NCBI GenBank assembly: GCA_946902985.2
Contig: OX336393.1
Location: 48,793,348-48,857,347, forward strand
DNA length: 64,000 nucleotides
Reading direction: 5' to 3'
From: Meconema thalassinum
Taxonomy: Eukaryota; Arthropoda; Insecta; Orthoptera; Tettigoniidae
The notes under the pieces were generated by a model. That model searched no databases. It was not told where the DNA came from and worked only from the letters and a program-made list of their open reading frames with translations. Shown here in pieces: positions 45,066-55,385 of the stretch (the stretch's first letter is position 1; each line of letters opens with the position of its first letter). The translations under genes were made by a program, and so were the position numbers.

Positions 45066-45472
45066 ATCACCTCCACCTTAGTATCTTCGCCGAGCCAAAG
45101 TAAATTCAGTAAATTCATTCTTTATTATTATTATAATTATTATTTTCATTTGTCGTAATTCTCTTCTAAAAAAAATTATAATTAACTTCCATCTATCATC
45201 TGATGCACGCCTTTTCATTCTTTGTAGTTAGAGATAGCTTTGGGTCATCCCTATTCCTAAAGCAAGTACCATCCCCGTTAAAGACTGAGTCTTACCACGG
45301 CAGGAGAAGCAGCAGTCTCAGGTGCTCTACTAGAGGTGTAAGTGCTAAATTTTGGTCATTTGAGGTAAACTATGACCATGGCGCCCAACACATAATCAAT
45401 CTAAGCAACATTTTAACTGAGTCAATTTAATCAATTTCTAATCTTTCACAAACCTCATTTATAAGACTTATA
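45066..45472. other. Unassigned interval
   Basis: AT-rich stretch with (TTA)n-like text at 45118-45145; no gene. Confidence 0.4.
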
Positions 45473-46386
45473 CAGGGTCTTTCATATAAAGTAAGAACGC
45501 CAAGCTGCAGTTTTGTTATTCATTGCTGTGGTGGCCTTGGCCGAGCTTGTGGCGCCTCATGGCCCTCTGCTGTACTATTGAAAGCGGGCGCATGGTACAT
45601 ACGAGGGCTGTTTTTTTCAAGTTCTGATGAACTGTAAAAAAATAACAGATTGACATACCAAACTGATTTTACTACTATGTCTCAACATTATCGCCAACAC
45701 GATTCAAACATTTGTCGTATCGTTACACCAGCTTTCCGATGCCCTCGGCAATAAATTCTGCCGCCACTGAGGTGGGTAAGTCTGGAGAGTCTTCTGAAGT
45801 GTTTCCTTTTTGACGAGGCGATGCCACCCAACCATACCTTCAATTCGCGAAGAAGGTGAAAATCATTCAGTGCTGGTTTGGACTAAATGGCAGATGGTCC
45901 AAAACTGCATACTTGAATTCTTTTAAAAGTCTATCGTAACGTTGGTACAGTGTGGTCGTGAATGATTTTCACCTTTTTCGAGAATTGAAGGTATGGTTGG
46001 GCGGCAACGCCTCGCCAAAAAGGAAACACTTCAGGAGACTGTCCAGACGTACCAACCTCAGTGGCGGCAGAATATTTTGCCGAGGGCATTGGAAAGTTGG
46101 TGTAACGATACGACAAGTGTTTCAATCATTTTGGCGATTATGTTGAGACATAAGAATAAAACAAGCAAACATTTAGTAGTAAAATCAGTTTGGTATGTTA
46201 ATCTGTTATTTTTATACAGCCCATCGGAACTTCAAAAAAGATCCAGCCCTCGTATGTACTATGCGCGCGCTTTCAATAGTACAGTAGGGGGCCATGGCGC
46301 GCCACAAGCTCGGCCAAGGCCACCGCAGTAGCGAATAATAAAACTGCCGCTAGCCGTTCTTAGGCTACTTTATATGAAAGACCCTG
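45473..46386. mobile_element. Palindromic mariner-type foldback element
   Basis: A 914-bp unit flanked by TA on both sides. Outer ends CAGGGTCTTTCATATAAAGT and its complement; arms continue for about 130 bp to TACATACGAGGGCTG, where a second set of mariner-like ends (CGAGGGCTG...CAGCCCTCG, 45609-46254) is nested. Inside, both arms carry the 3' part of a mariner transposase gene in opposite directions (45690-45870 minus, 45955-46150 plus). The whole is a near-perfect inverted duplication around about 45930. Confidence 0.85.
45955..46150 (+). pseudogene. mariner transposase C-terminus, one of two inverted copies
   Basis: The plus strand encodes DFHLFRELKVWLGG, then in the next frame QRLAKKETLQETVQT, then GIG-like and LVxRYDKCF-like remnants (WCNDTTSVSIILAIML region). 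Mariner transposases have HLFxxLKxxLGGxxF ... RYDKCLNxxGDYVEK at the C-terminus, just after the last catalytic Asp of the DD34D triad. The mirrored copy on the minus strand lies at 45690-45870. Frameshifts are present in both, and the catalytic domain is lacking. Confidence 0.8.
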
Positions 46387-47052
46387 TATATTACATTTGC
46401 CGCACAATAGTGGGGCATGTTGTGGTCTCTCCTCACTCCCGTCAGGAAAACAAGTTACAACAGTTATAACTTATTCAAATCGTTATTGTTTTGGCTCCTT
46501 GAGCTATAGCCTATGTCCCCCCATAAATAACATAAACGCAAATATCTCGAATGAATAAAATAAAATAATATAGGCCTATGAAATATCAAGTCACTAACAT
46601 TAAGTCAGGCGAGCATAATGCTGTGTTTTATTTGTAGTTTGTAGGTTATCTATGGCTGTGGGTGCAACACGATGCTTCCTTCTGCGATAAGACACTTGAG
46701 ACCAGTAGTTCCCCTCTTGTCCGCCCTCGGCTGGTCCGTCGCTCCGGTTGATCCGATCGTACTCGAGCCGACTCGTAGCCGTGACGCCATCGTTGTTTAC
46801 AGTTGTTATCGCTTTTCCGTTGTAGTGCTCCTTCATTCTCTCCTATCTTTTCTGTCTTTGTCCGTGTTTTGTGCAGTACGTACTGCACTGTGAAGTTTTT
46901 AGTGCTTCCTGTTAGTTGGTTTTACGACATTGTTCTTCTGTGATTGTTACAGTACTGTACAGTAATTTGTTTACTGCGCATTGTGTGTACTGTACAGATG
47001 TGTGTGTTCAGGAGTGAAACGTTAACACGTTACTCTTTCATTAAATGAATAA
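46387..47052. other. Interval upstream of the pogo/Tigger relic
   Basis: No coding motif. CAGTACTGTACAGTAA at 46949 and GTACTGTACAG at 46988 are short palindromic phrases typical of pogo-type ends or subterminal regions, but no pair of terminal repeats could be defined. Confidence 0.35.
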
Positions 47053-47265
47053 TTAGCAGTGCTACGAAGACTGGACAAAGGGGAATCACTCCAAAAAATG
47101 TCCAAGGAACTCAATGTAGGCAATACGACAGTTAAAGATTGGAGAAGAAATCTGAAAGAGATTGAATCATGTACAGTATAAATTGTCAAATCGCTCTTAT
47201 GAATCGCAAAACATTAAAAAAGCCTAAACTTGAACTACTTGATAACGCATTGCGGATGTGGCTCT
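47053..47265 (+). pseudogene. pogo/Tigger-type transposase N-terminus (CENP-B-like HTH)
   Basis: The plus strand reads AVLRRLDKGESLQKMSKELN then VGNTTVKDWRRNLKEIESC, the psq/CENP-B N-terminal helix-turn-helix of Tigger transposases (RLxKGExxxxIAxELGVGxSTVxDWxKN). After a stop and a frame change, MNRKTLKKPKLELLDNALRM and WLYQER match the start of the second DNA-binding helix domain (MKKPKxxxLDxALxxWFxQxR). The continuing sequence is replaced by a (GAAA)n microsatellite. The DDE catalytic domain is absent. Confidence 0.85.
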
Positions 47266-47268
47266 ATC

Positions 47269-47319
<51 letters not shown>

Positions 47320-47320
47320 G
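47262..47320 (+). repeat. (GAAA)n microsatellite
   Basis: About 14 tandem AAAG units, replacing the continuation of the Tigger relic. Confidence 0.97.
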
Positions 47321-48659
47321 AACCCCGATATCTTGAGTTCAGAGATGATTTATTTTCTTGTAAATCCTTTTTGATGTGTAACATCTTTCCAGTCGTTTGC
47401 TGGATATTTTTCTAGGAGTGATTTTGAAAAATGGGACGGAAGTGTGTAAGACGCATTGCCAGCTAGGTGCGATCCGATCCAGCTGGCAGTGGTACCATGT
47501 GGAATGTATATAACATACGGATTACTTCAAGGTTTGGAGGCACCATTACAGATATTTCTACAATAGATCATCAGCAAGTTGTGGTTCTTTGGTGTAAAAA
47601 TATTAATTAAATCATATTTGCTGAAAACAATTATGATTTATTAAGAGGCTGTTCTTCAATCTCTGGATAAAAGTGATGGGCATCCACTCGCCGAGTAACT
47701 TTCCTAACACTTTCATACTGAACGGTAAACGCTCATGCGAACTCTGGTGTCTACTCATTGAAACACAAACCACATGTCTTCGTATCAGTATTTAAATGAT
47801 GATATGCTTTTATCTGAAACATTGTAACTAGTCGGCAAAGCCGGTATTATGTTTCTGCTCAATGGCTATTCATATATTAACCCACATTGCGGTAATGCAG
47901 TGATCAATGTACTGTAATATATATCAATGATTTTATACGGGAACTGGGCCACTATAGGAATTCCCTTTACTGTCAAGTAGGCGTATTCATAACTAATTTA
48001 AAACTCAATTCCACGCAGGAACATTATCGGAAAAAAAGCAAAATATTAATGGAGCATAAAAAATACTTCCATATTATTACCGGCACGTGAAAATTAGTAC
48101 CTGTCTTGTACTCCAAATGTTTGTGGTGTTAATGGCTGCGTGGGTAACATCTTGGTCTGCGAATCATGAGCTCTCAGTTTCGAACCCCAGTTCCGTCAAT
48201 TATTTTTGCTACCGGATTATCGATTTAAACGATATCTATCATAACACTATGCGTCATTTTAACATAATCTACATGAAATTACGATTTATCTAATTTCAAT
48301 TACAATAGTTTGCACCAAGCAGGAGTTGGGAATTTGATTGTATTGAACATTATTTCTAGTAGCCTATAGATAGGCTAGAGACTATGGTTTCATTCCTCCT
48401 CTTAATTTACAATATAATATGTGATGTTTGTTCAAACAAGTGTGACAGTAGCATATCTCCAATTCAATCTATTCATTCATCATAGTACCGGTATGAAAAC
48501 GGAGCGTAAATTAACATTTTAAGAATGCCCAAGCTGTGTAGTATACGAGTAGGATAACTCATATGCGACTACTGTAAGGCTCGTATCTTTTTTTATTATT
48601 ATTATTATCTGTACTTTCTGATAATCCGACCCCTTTTGCGTTCCGACCAAACCCTCAGT
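47321..48659. other. Unassigned interval with one tRNA-like SINE piece
   Basis: At 48130-48190 the text GGCTGCGTGGGTAACATCTTG and GTTTCGAACCCCAG has tRNA box A/B character and is probably a SINE head. A (TTA)n run lies at 48590-48610. Otherwise nothing recognised. Confidence 0.4.
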
Positions 48660-48930
48660 CCCAAAGGTGACGGGTTGTTAGATAGGGAAGGTGTGACCTA
48701 CCTCGATAAGGATAACTACGAGATCTCAAACACACCAATGCAGATGAGCTTATACTTCGAGAATCTCTTCGGTAGTGATAAGCTATTGGGAGATTCTGCA
48801 AACGGTTTCCTGAATGTAAACTGGCAAATAATCCAATTGAGTTCTGATTCTTATTAGGCTAAGTGATTATAGAAGCGTGCAATAACAAGTAAAACATGTC
48901 ATTGAGTTGCTGGAGACGAATCTATGCAGA
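48660..48930 (+). repeat. Unclassified repeat, rearranged copy
   Basis: 48672-48840 is the reverse complement-related copy of 50480-50640 (blocks ACTACGAGATCTCAAACACACC and TTCGAGAATCTCTTCGGTAG). The next 80 bp (CTGATTCTTATTAGGCTAA, GTAAAACATGTC) match 50337-50395 in direct orientation. The copy therefore contains an internal inversion or deletion junction near 48842. Both copies can be read as YEISNTP...NxFLNVxWxII, but no family is recognised. Confidence 0.65.
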
Positions 48931-49446
48931 GTTTATGTTATATGCAAACATAATTCTTAAACAAAACAAATGTATCATCAATTTGGCGCTTTACAACTCG
49001 GATGACATTTTCTGGAATCACTCATACTTAGATCACAGCTTGTATTTTGATTTCCTTGTAGCCTATAGCTTGATAACCGCAATCTTCCTCGCATCTTCAA
49101 TTCTAATTACTCTTATCTCTCTTTTCAAGTGAGTTCGCCGTTAGCGTCAGCACAAGGTACAGTACTATCATCCCTTTGTTGTTCAACGCTAGAGCACTGG
49201 AGCATTCAGCTACCGCCATCTCTGTGCCGCATCTTTGTGAATTCGTATCGCCAGAAGCAAATGCAGATTATCATAGAGCAATTCAATTAACGTTTCTAAA
49301 TCAAAAGTGGTGTGATTAAATCTCTGATTATGTGATAACATTGTGTGGATATTAAATGAATTATCGTGAAAGTTTCCACAAATTACAGTTCATTGTATTA
49401 GTATGAGCCGTTATTCTGCCGCAGAAAACATAATCACTGAAGGATT
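48931..49446. other. Unassigned interval
   Basis: One frame of 78 residues with a hydrophobic end occurs at 48896-49132; it has no family features and partly overlaps the repeat. Confidence 0.4.
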
Positions 49447-50216
49447 GCAGTTTTTATCACCTTTTGTCCGTGTGTGTGTTTATGTTTGTGTGTGTGTGCG
49501 TACGTGTGTGTGTCCCCCTCTAATAACTTCTAAACGGCTACAGCGATTTCAATGAAACTCGGTAAGGTCATAGTACTATTTTGGCAGACGCCGACCGTGT
49601 CCTTCAAATTTTATTACGTCTCACCAATCCAAAATGGCGGCTGAGCGAAATATTTAACCGGCATTCTATATCTCCGAAAATATTACTCATATCACCCTGA
49701 AATTGTGTAGGATGATAAACGGTACTATTAGACGTTTACGTATGTGACTATCAAAAAACCGTTAACTACAAAACGAACATGGCGGCCAAGCGAATTTGAA
49801 ACATTTAAAATAGACTTTTCTCGCGATTTCACCATCCAAACGCAGTGGAATTTGGTACAGCAAATGACTATACAAATTGCAATGCGCTGACATCTAATTT
49901 AGTTCAATTGTTTACATAACCACAACATAGACGCTGTGCGAAATTTTAAAATTAAGATTTTATTTCTTGTGATATAATCATGCGATCGAAATCAACGTTT
50001 GATAATGAACGTACACAATAATCCTCATCGAATAGTGCCTAATGTGCCCTACATTTATTAAAATCCAACATGGCGACCATATGAAATATTTAGACGGTTC
50101 TCAATATCTACGAATCTATTACAGCAATCAAACTGAAAATTTGAATGTTGATAGAGGCAATTAACATAATAGGATATATGCAAATAGGCTGTACAGTTCT
50201 TCACGGAACTACTTGT
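49447..50216 (-). mobile_element. Helentron-like non-autonomous element, copy 6, 3' tip lost
   Basis: On the minus strand the 5' end is ACAAGTAGTTCCGTGAAGAAC with AGCCTATTTGC. The core repeats match 6367-7449 (GGCGGCCAAGCGAAT, AACAATTGAACTAAAT). It runs to the (AC)n tract and GGACAAAAGGTGAT at 49460, but the terminal GAAAATAGGCTAA stem is absent. The 3' end is deleted. Confidence 0.65.
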
Positions 50217-50336
50217 TTTACGGTACCTTAAATCTATTGAAAAACATTGTTTAATGTATTTTACTTCTCCTGTCTTCGAAGTTTAAATTCTTGTTAATGC
50301 CCTAATAGAATGATGTCACTAGCATATTAAATATCT

Positions 50337-50645
50337 GATTCTTATTAGGCTAAATCATTTTAGAAGTGTGCAATACCGAGTAAAACATGTCGTACAGATG
50401 ATTGAGAGGAATCGTGTCCAAAACACTGTTGACGATATCCTTTCACAGTTTAGGAAAGGCCCTGTCAAGCAATGAAGGTGTTTCGTTTCGGATTATTTTC
50501 CACTTTACATTCAGGAAATCGTTTGCAGAATCCACCAAATAGCTTATAACTACCGAAGAGATTCTCGAAGTATGCTTTGGTGTGTTTGAGATCTCGTAGT
50601 TCTCCTTATAGAGGTAGGTTACAACTTCCCTTTCTAGCAACGACT
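50337..50645 (-). repeat. Unclassified repeat, longer copy
   Basis: The minus frame 50640-50443 reads LEREVVTYLYKENYEISNTP ... DFLNVKWKIIRNETPSLLDR and continues after a stop with DIVNSVLDTIPLNHLYDMFYS-like text. The partial copy at 48660-48840 shares the first two thirds. It may be part of a transposon protein that I do not recognise. Confidence 0.55.
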
Positions 50646-50906
50646 GATCAATGTCATGGATGTTGCATTATATTACCCACCTCTATCTGGAGTTGTCCTT
50701 CTCCTCGGACAGGCAGGAAGAAGATAGTGCCATCCATTTGGTAGTTTCTAATGACAGTTATGTTGGGTATAGTAAAGCAGAATTTGATCCGGCAGTCTGA
50801 GGCATTAAAGCGATAATTAAAGCGTCACTCCATAGAGATTATGCTGTTCAAGTGTATCAACTGATATGGCCCCAAATTGCCTTAACAAAATGTCAGTTCA
50901 TAAAAC
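50646..50906. other. Unassigned interval
   Basis: Nothing recognised before the SINE A target duplication at 50907. Confidence 0.35.
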
Positions 50907-50919
50907 AGAAGAATATTTT

Positions 50920-51421
50920 AGCGGCATCGGTGGCGTAGTTGGTAGCATGCTGAGCTTCTATGCCCAAGATCGCTGGTTCAAACCCGGTCGAAGTCGTCGG
51001 AATTTTTAAGAGAGTTAAAAATCCCCCAGTATGTCTTCCTTCGTAGGGGAAGTAAAGCCGGTGGTCCCATGTCATAGACTTATGCCATGAAAAAGAACGT
51101 TCCACTAACTACACTTGTGGAAGCTGAAATCTGTATGTTAGTTTGATAACGCTGTATTAGTTCCAACGTTCGCCGCCAGGTGCTGACTGCGATGCCATTC
51201 AGTAGCCACGTCTGCAGCTAGGTGTCATGGACGGTAGCATAAGTAGGAACTACTTGAAAAAATTAATAATCTGCAGTCCTTCTACCTGATTCACAGATAA
51301 CACACACTAATACAGCCATCACAATTCACACCGGTTATCAGACAGTTTCTACACACACCCAAAGTACACGGGGCGACATGACCGCGTTGTCGCTGCCCCT
51401 AAACTAAGGAACCAACCAACC
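50920..51421 (+). mobile_element. SINE family A with perfect 13-bp target duplication
   Basis: Head GCATCGGTGGCGTAGTTGG and GGTTCAAACCCGG; 3' end GGAACCAACCAACC. AGAAGAATATTTT flanks it at 50907-50919 and 51422-51434. Confidence 0.93.
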
Positions 51422-51434
51422 AGAAGAATATTTT

Positions 51435-51781
51435 TTTTCATATCCACAGTGCTATTTTGAGTATGATTGAAATGTTAATAAATTATAAAGTTTGAGATGA
51501 AAGTTCAAATATTATATCAAAACAGGTTTCCCGTCAATTTGTTATGTGATTCTCGTGAAGCACAATAATTTAAAATCTCACTCAAAATATTCATCTGCTG
51601 TATGGATTGACATGTTTTTCTTATCACTTTAGCCAGTACTTGCAGTTGCACAATTTTGTTTCTTGGGCAAGACTTGAAAACGTGACCGGATTCGAGATTC
51701 GATCCCGAATCTCCTACTATCTTTGAAGGGCGTTACACCACGGGTCACACTAATATTTTTTCAAAGGAGAATACTGAATGC
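51435..51781. other. Unassigned interval with a tRNA-like hairpin
   Basis: AT-rich. At 51685-51750 the minus strand reads GTGACCCGTGGTGTAACGCC and GGGATCGAATCTCG, a tRNA-like box A/B pair, probably a SINE head fragment. Confidence 0.4.
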
Positions 51782-51792
51782 CTTCATCTTTA

Positions 51793-52127
51793 CCGGGTGA
51801 GTTAGCCGTGGTCGTTACGGCATGACTGCTGGCAGTCGCTCAAATCCGGGAGGCGAGGAGGTTCGAATTCCCCCCGCCGGCAACCTTTAAGATGGTCTTC
51901 TGTGGTTTCCCATCTTCCTTCCAGGCAAATGCCGGGGTTGGTCCCTAACTATAGGCCACAGCCGCTTTCTTCCAACTCCTCGTCCTTACATTCAAACTTC
52001 CCTCCCCAACGGTACTTGTAGCTCACCCATTGGGTGTCCGTCTCGAAGCAGCTACAAAGCCGGCGAGACGAACATGTCCTCGGACACTCCCGGCATTAAA
52101 AGCCATACGCTAAAAAGAAAGAAAAAA
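51793..52127 (+). mobile_element. tRNA-headed SINE (family D)
   Basis: CGGGTGAGTTAGCCGTGGTC (box A), GAGGTTCGAATTCCCC (box B), body TGTGGTTTCCCATCTTCCTTCC and CCACAGCCGCTTTCTTCCA, and A-rich tail ACGCTAAAAAGAAAGAAAAAA. Flanks CTTCATCTTTA (51782) and CTTCTTCTTTA (52128) form a 10-of-11 target duplication. Confidence 0.9.
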
Positions 52128-52892
52128 CTTCTTCTTTAACCCATTGAGTGCTTCCCCCGTCTAGAAACTTGGAGTGCCGAGTCGATCACTGGCATATTCT
52201 GCCCTCTGCTGGGCATTATGTAGAACTATTTGAGTTTGGAGTTTTGCTTCCGAAAGTAACAAACATAGCCCACCTACCATTTTGTAGACGTCTGTCCTCT
52301 ACAGCTGAGGTTCATCTTGCCACGGTGGGTGAGTGATTATCGTGTTGGACTACCAACCCCAAGATTGCAGGTTTGCGCCTGGTCGTGGTATGTGATTTTT
52401 GAGAAACGACAAAAGTCACGGCACGCATGTTGTTGACATCTTAAAGAATCCATTTGAATTCAGCAGGCCGTGTTCACAATGGCAAAATTCATCTCGGGAT
52501 TTTCCGCCAACACTACTACTGTCGGCGCAGAAAATATGTGCACCCGAGTTTGCAGATAAATAGTAAAATAATCGAAAGGCCTGAAAAAAAAAGTAACACC
52601 ACCAGTATTTTTGCGTCGATTGATGATAAAGGTAACTTTTAGAAACGTATTTCAATATATTTTATGGCAGGTGTAATGTAAAAAAGACTAGATTTTGTAT
52701 CATTTTAAATGCTACTAATGCTGAAAAATGCTAGAAAGGCTGGAGACTCTTGACATGTTAGAAAATTATCTGCATAATACTTATCTTGCTTTATAATACT
52801 TTACCTTGTTTCAAATTACTCGCGAACGGCAAGTGCAAACCAAGGGCAAAGCAAGGTCAAGCGCGTGAGATGCCGTCACGCCCACCAGTCTA
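52128..52892. other. Unassigned interval with one tRNA-like piece
   Basis: GGTGGGTGAGTGATTATCGTG and GATTGCAGGTTTGCGCC at 52325-52385 look like another SINE head. No gene. Confidence 0.4.
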
Positions 52893-53575
52893 AAAACACT
52901 TATAGTGGGCGATGTATTGAAGTTCGAGATATACTCTCACGGACTTTTTTGTAGAACTTTTCATGCTGACCAATTCTTTCCCTCATAGTATATTGATATG
53001 TTTAACGGTTTGCCCAGCCTCCGTGGCTTAGGCGGCAGCACGCCGGACTCTCACCGCTGGGTCCGTGGTTCAAATCCCGGTGACTCCATGTGAGATCTGT
53101 GCTGGACAAAACGGAGGCAGACATTTTTTTCTCCGGGTACTCCGGTTTTCCCTGTCAAAATTTCATTCCAGCAACACTCTCCACTATCATTTCATTTCAT
53201 CTGTCATTCATTTAATCATTGCCCCAGAGGAGTGCGTCAGGCCTCGGCAGCCGGCACAGTTCATATCCTCGCCGCTAGATGGGGGCTTCATTCATTCCAT
53301 TCCTGACCCGGTCGGAGACTGGAAGCAGGCTGTGGATTTTCAACGGTTTGCCCAGCGTAAGCTTAAGAAGCGCACGGACGCCAAGTTTGTCTTCGACTTT
53401 TTCACTGAAATCGTTACTGCTTGGCTTCCTTTCATCATAAATAAATTATTTTTTACAGAATCTTTCCTCGAGATATCCTTTACAGACTGGTGAAAACCGC
53501 ATCAAAATCCATCCAGTGGTTCTCGAGATTACCCGTGACATCCAAGAATCGGGGATTTTTGTCTTATACTAACGA
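52893..53575 (-). mobile_element. Helitron fragment (family of 37615-38524), split by a SINE
   Basis: AACACTTATAGTGGGCGATG to AACGGTTTGCCCAGC (53018) continues at 53342 with AACGGTTTGCCCAGCGTAAG up to CAAGAATCGGGGA. It matches 38130-38443. The hairpin/CTAG 3' end is absent, so it is truncated. SINE C (53019-53341) interrupts it. Confidence 0.82.
53019..53341 (+). mobile_element. SINE family C with perfect 15-bp target duplication
   Basis: Head CTCCGTGGCTTAGGCGGCAG and GTGGTTCAAATCCCGG; body GGGTACTCCGGTTTTCCC, ATTTCATTTCATC; tail GCTGTGGATTTTC. AACGGTTTGCCCAGC flanks it (53004-53018 and 53342-53356). The uninterrupted Helitron relative at 38233 serves as empty site. Confidence 0.95.
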
Positions 53576-53584
53576 AGTAGAGAT

Positions 53585-53730
53585 TGTCGGGGAACACATG
53601 CACCAAGCGGTACTATGACGTCACACACCTCAGTGCATCTGGGTACATTTCGTCCCGTCACCGTAACGTAACGCCAGACTCCAGCGTAACGACGAAGTCG
53701 ACAAGATTATTTAAAATGATAAAAAGTATT
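53585..53730 (-). repeat. Family X repeat, inverted copy
   Basis: CCTCAGTGCATCTGGGTACA, TTTCGTCCCGTCACCGTAAC and AACGACGAAGTCGACAAG match 11610-11805 and 24185-24300 on the opposite strand. Confidence 0.7.
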
Positions 53731-53945
53731 TTGACGGGTTTCAAAAGAGATTCACAACTATCAACGCCGTTGTGCTACAGTAACCAAATTTAAATATGTG
53801 TTAGAAATGTTGTTTGTGTGTATGTGAAGTTTCTAAATTCTATCTCCAACACAAACAACAAAACAATCAATAATGTGGGAAACTCGCATTTCGAAACCGG
53901 ACTTCCGTAGAAGTTCGTTCCTGGGTGCGTTGTAATCCACATATA

Positions 53946-54295
53946 CAGGCCGGACGTTTGTTTTAGACGAGTGAAAATTCTTAATGGAAGCCTGGGGGCG
54001 AGTTACTACAGTACCTGTGTTGTTATCAGCGGTCCGATGATTGACAAAGCTTTTTCACACTACTACTGAAGTACAGTCATTGGCAAATATAATGGCGTTC
54101 TGTTCGTAACTACGTAACGTGTACTTCTGCGTCATACAATACTTCGAAGTGGACTGTACTGTCTGCTCAAGTCTGGAATTCCATTACATCAGGTCGGTGG
54201 TGACAAGTGTGAAGCGATAGGGTGAGAGAGTGAGTGTAGGCCCACCCACAGGCTTCAAGGTCAAGGGCAATCGTCTAAAACAAACGTCCGGCCTG
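53946..54295. mobile_element. TA-flanked MITE with 25-bp perfect inverted repeats
   Basis: The left end CAGGCCGGACGTTTGTTTTA continues GACGA (53946-53970), and 54271-54295 is its exact complement. TA lies outside both ends. 350 bp, no coding region. Tc1/mariner-type by target site; the perfect inverted repeats suggest recent mobility. Confidence 0.9.
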
Positions 54296-54384
54296 TACTA
54301 GGCGTTTGCGATATGTAACTGTCCATAATGAAAATAAATGGGTTTATTTTATATGGATTGATATTTATTATGATCTCTAGCCGT

Positions 54385-54422
54385 ATGGGGACGGATGGAC
54401 GGACGGACGGACGAATAGATGG
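54385..54422 (+). repeat. GGAC/GGAT short tandem repeat, left part
   Basis: GGACGGATGGACGGACGG text. The array is split by the SINE at 54423-54866 and continues at 54867-55025. Confidence 0.9.
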
Positions 54423-54866
54423 TTGGTTGGTTCCTTAGTTTAGGGGCTGCGACAACGCGGTCATGTAGCCCCGTGTACTTTGGGTGTGTGTCGAATCTGC
54501 CTGATAACCGGTGTTAATTGTGATGACTGTATTAGTGTGTGTATCTGTTTTATTTTTTATCAAGTAAGGACTGCAACTTTGAATTTTTCAAATAGTTCCT
54601 ACTTTTGCCGCCAAACGCCATCGTCAACGACTAGTAGGCCTAGTCCAGAACTTAGCTACTAGACGCCACCGCAGTCGGCTCTTGGCATCGAACGTAGCAA
54701 CCTAAGAGCGTTGTTTACATTCTTAACCTATACAATTTAGTTTCACACAGGTGTAATTATTGGAAAGTTCTTTAACATGCCATAAATCTATGACATGGGA
54801 CCGCCGGCTTTACTTCCCCTCCGTAGGAAGGCATACTGAGGGATTTTTAACGCTATCGTAGGCACC
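54423..54866 (-). mobile_element. SINE family A inserted in a tandem repeat, 13-bp duplication
   Basis: Begins TTGGTTGGTTCCTTAGTTTAG (reverse complement of the tail) and ends in the body at GAGGGATTTTTAACGC plus 12 extra bases. GACGAATAGATGG flanks it (54410-54422 and 54867-54879). The tRNA head is missing, so it is 5'-truncated. Confidence 0.9.
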
Positions 54867-55025
54867 GACGAATAGATGGCCGGATTGATGGACGGACACA
54901 CGGACAGATGTATAGATGGATTGATGGACGAACGGATGGGTGGATGAATCAAGGGATGGACGAATTGATGGGTGGATGAACGAATGGAATAATTGATGGA
55001 CGGATGGATGGATGAACGGACGGAC
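54867..55025 (+). repeat. GGAT/GGAC short tandem repeat, right part
   Basis: Repeats of GATGGATGGACGAA-type words. The serine/proline-rich minus frame across it is a by-product. Confidence 0.92.
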
Positions 55026-55154
55026 TTAAGTGGCAAGAAATACCGACAGTCACGTATTGTACCCGGCTCACAGACCCAACAAATTGCAGAAGATTATGAC
55101 GATAACGAATATATGTTAGCCTACATAGAAATAATAGAATGACAGTTATACTTC

Positions 55155-55385
55155 ATAATAATATTATTGGCTCTTACGTCCCTTTTAACTACTGTGGCTT
55201 TTAGTGACGCCGGAGTGCCGAAATTTTGCCCCGAAGGGGATCTTTAACGTGCCAGTAAATCTACAGACACGTCTCCCTCGCATTTGCGCACCCTCAAATG
55301 CCAACTGACTGCGTCAGGATACGAACCTGCAACCTTGGGCCCAGCAAGCGAGAACGTTACCGCTGAGCCACGCAGCCAGTCTTAT
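55155..55385 (-). mobile_element. tRNA-headed SINE (family E)
   Basis: On the minus strand: GGCTGCGTGGCTCAGCGG (box A), GCAGGTTCGTATCCTG (box B), then GAGGGTGCGCAAATGCGAGG, GATTTACTGGCACG, GATCCCCTTCGGGGC and GGGACGTAAGAGCC, ending in AATAATATTATT. Counterpart of 44655-44905. Confidence 0.88.

Noticed and set aside
54788..55036. Ser/Pro/His-rich repeated peptide on the minus strand
   Set aside because: Translation of GGAT/GGAC repeats running into a SINE.
10586..55385. tRNA genes suggested by box A/box B pairs
   Set aside because: Each lacks a full cloverleaf and is joined to a recurrent SINE body; these are SINE heads rather than functional tRNA genes.
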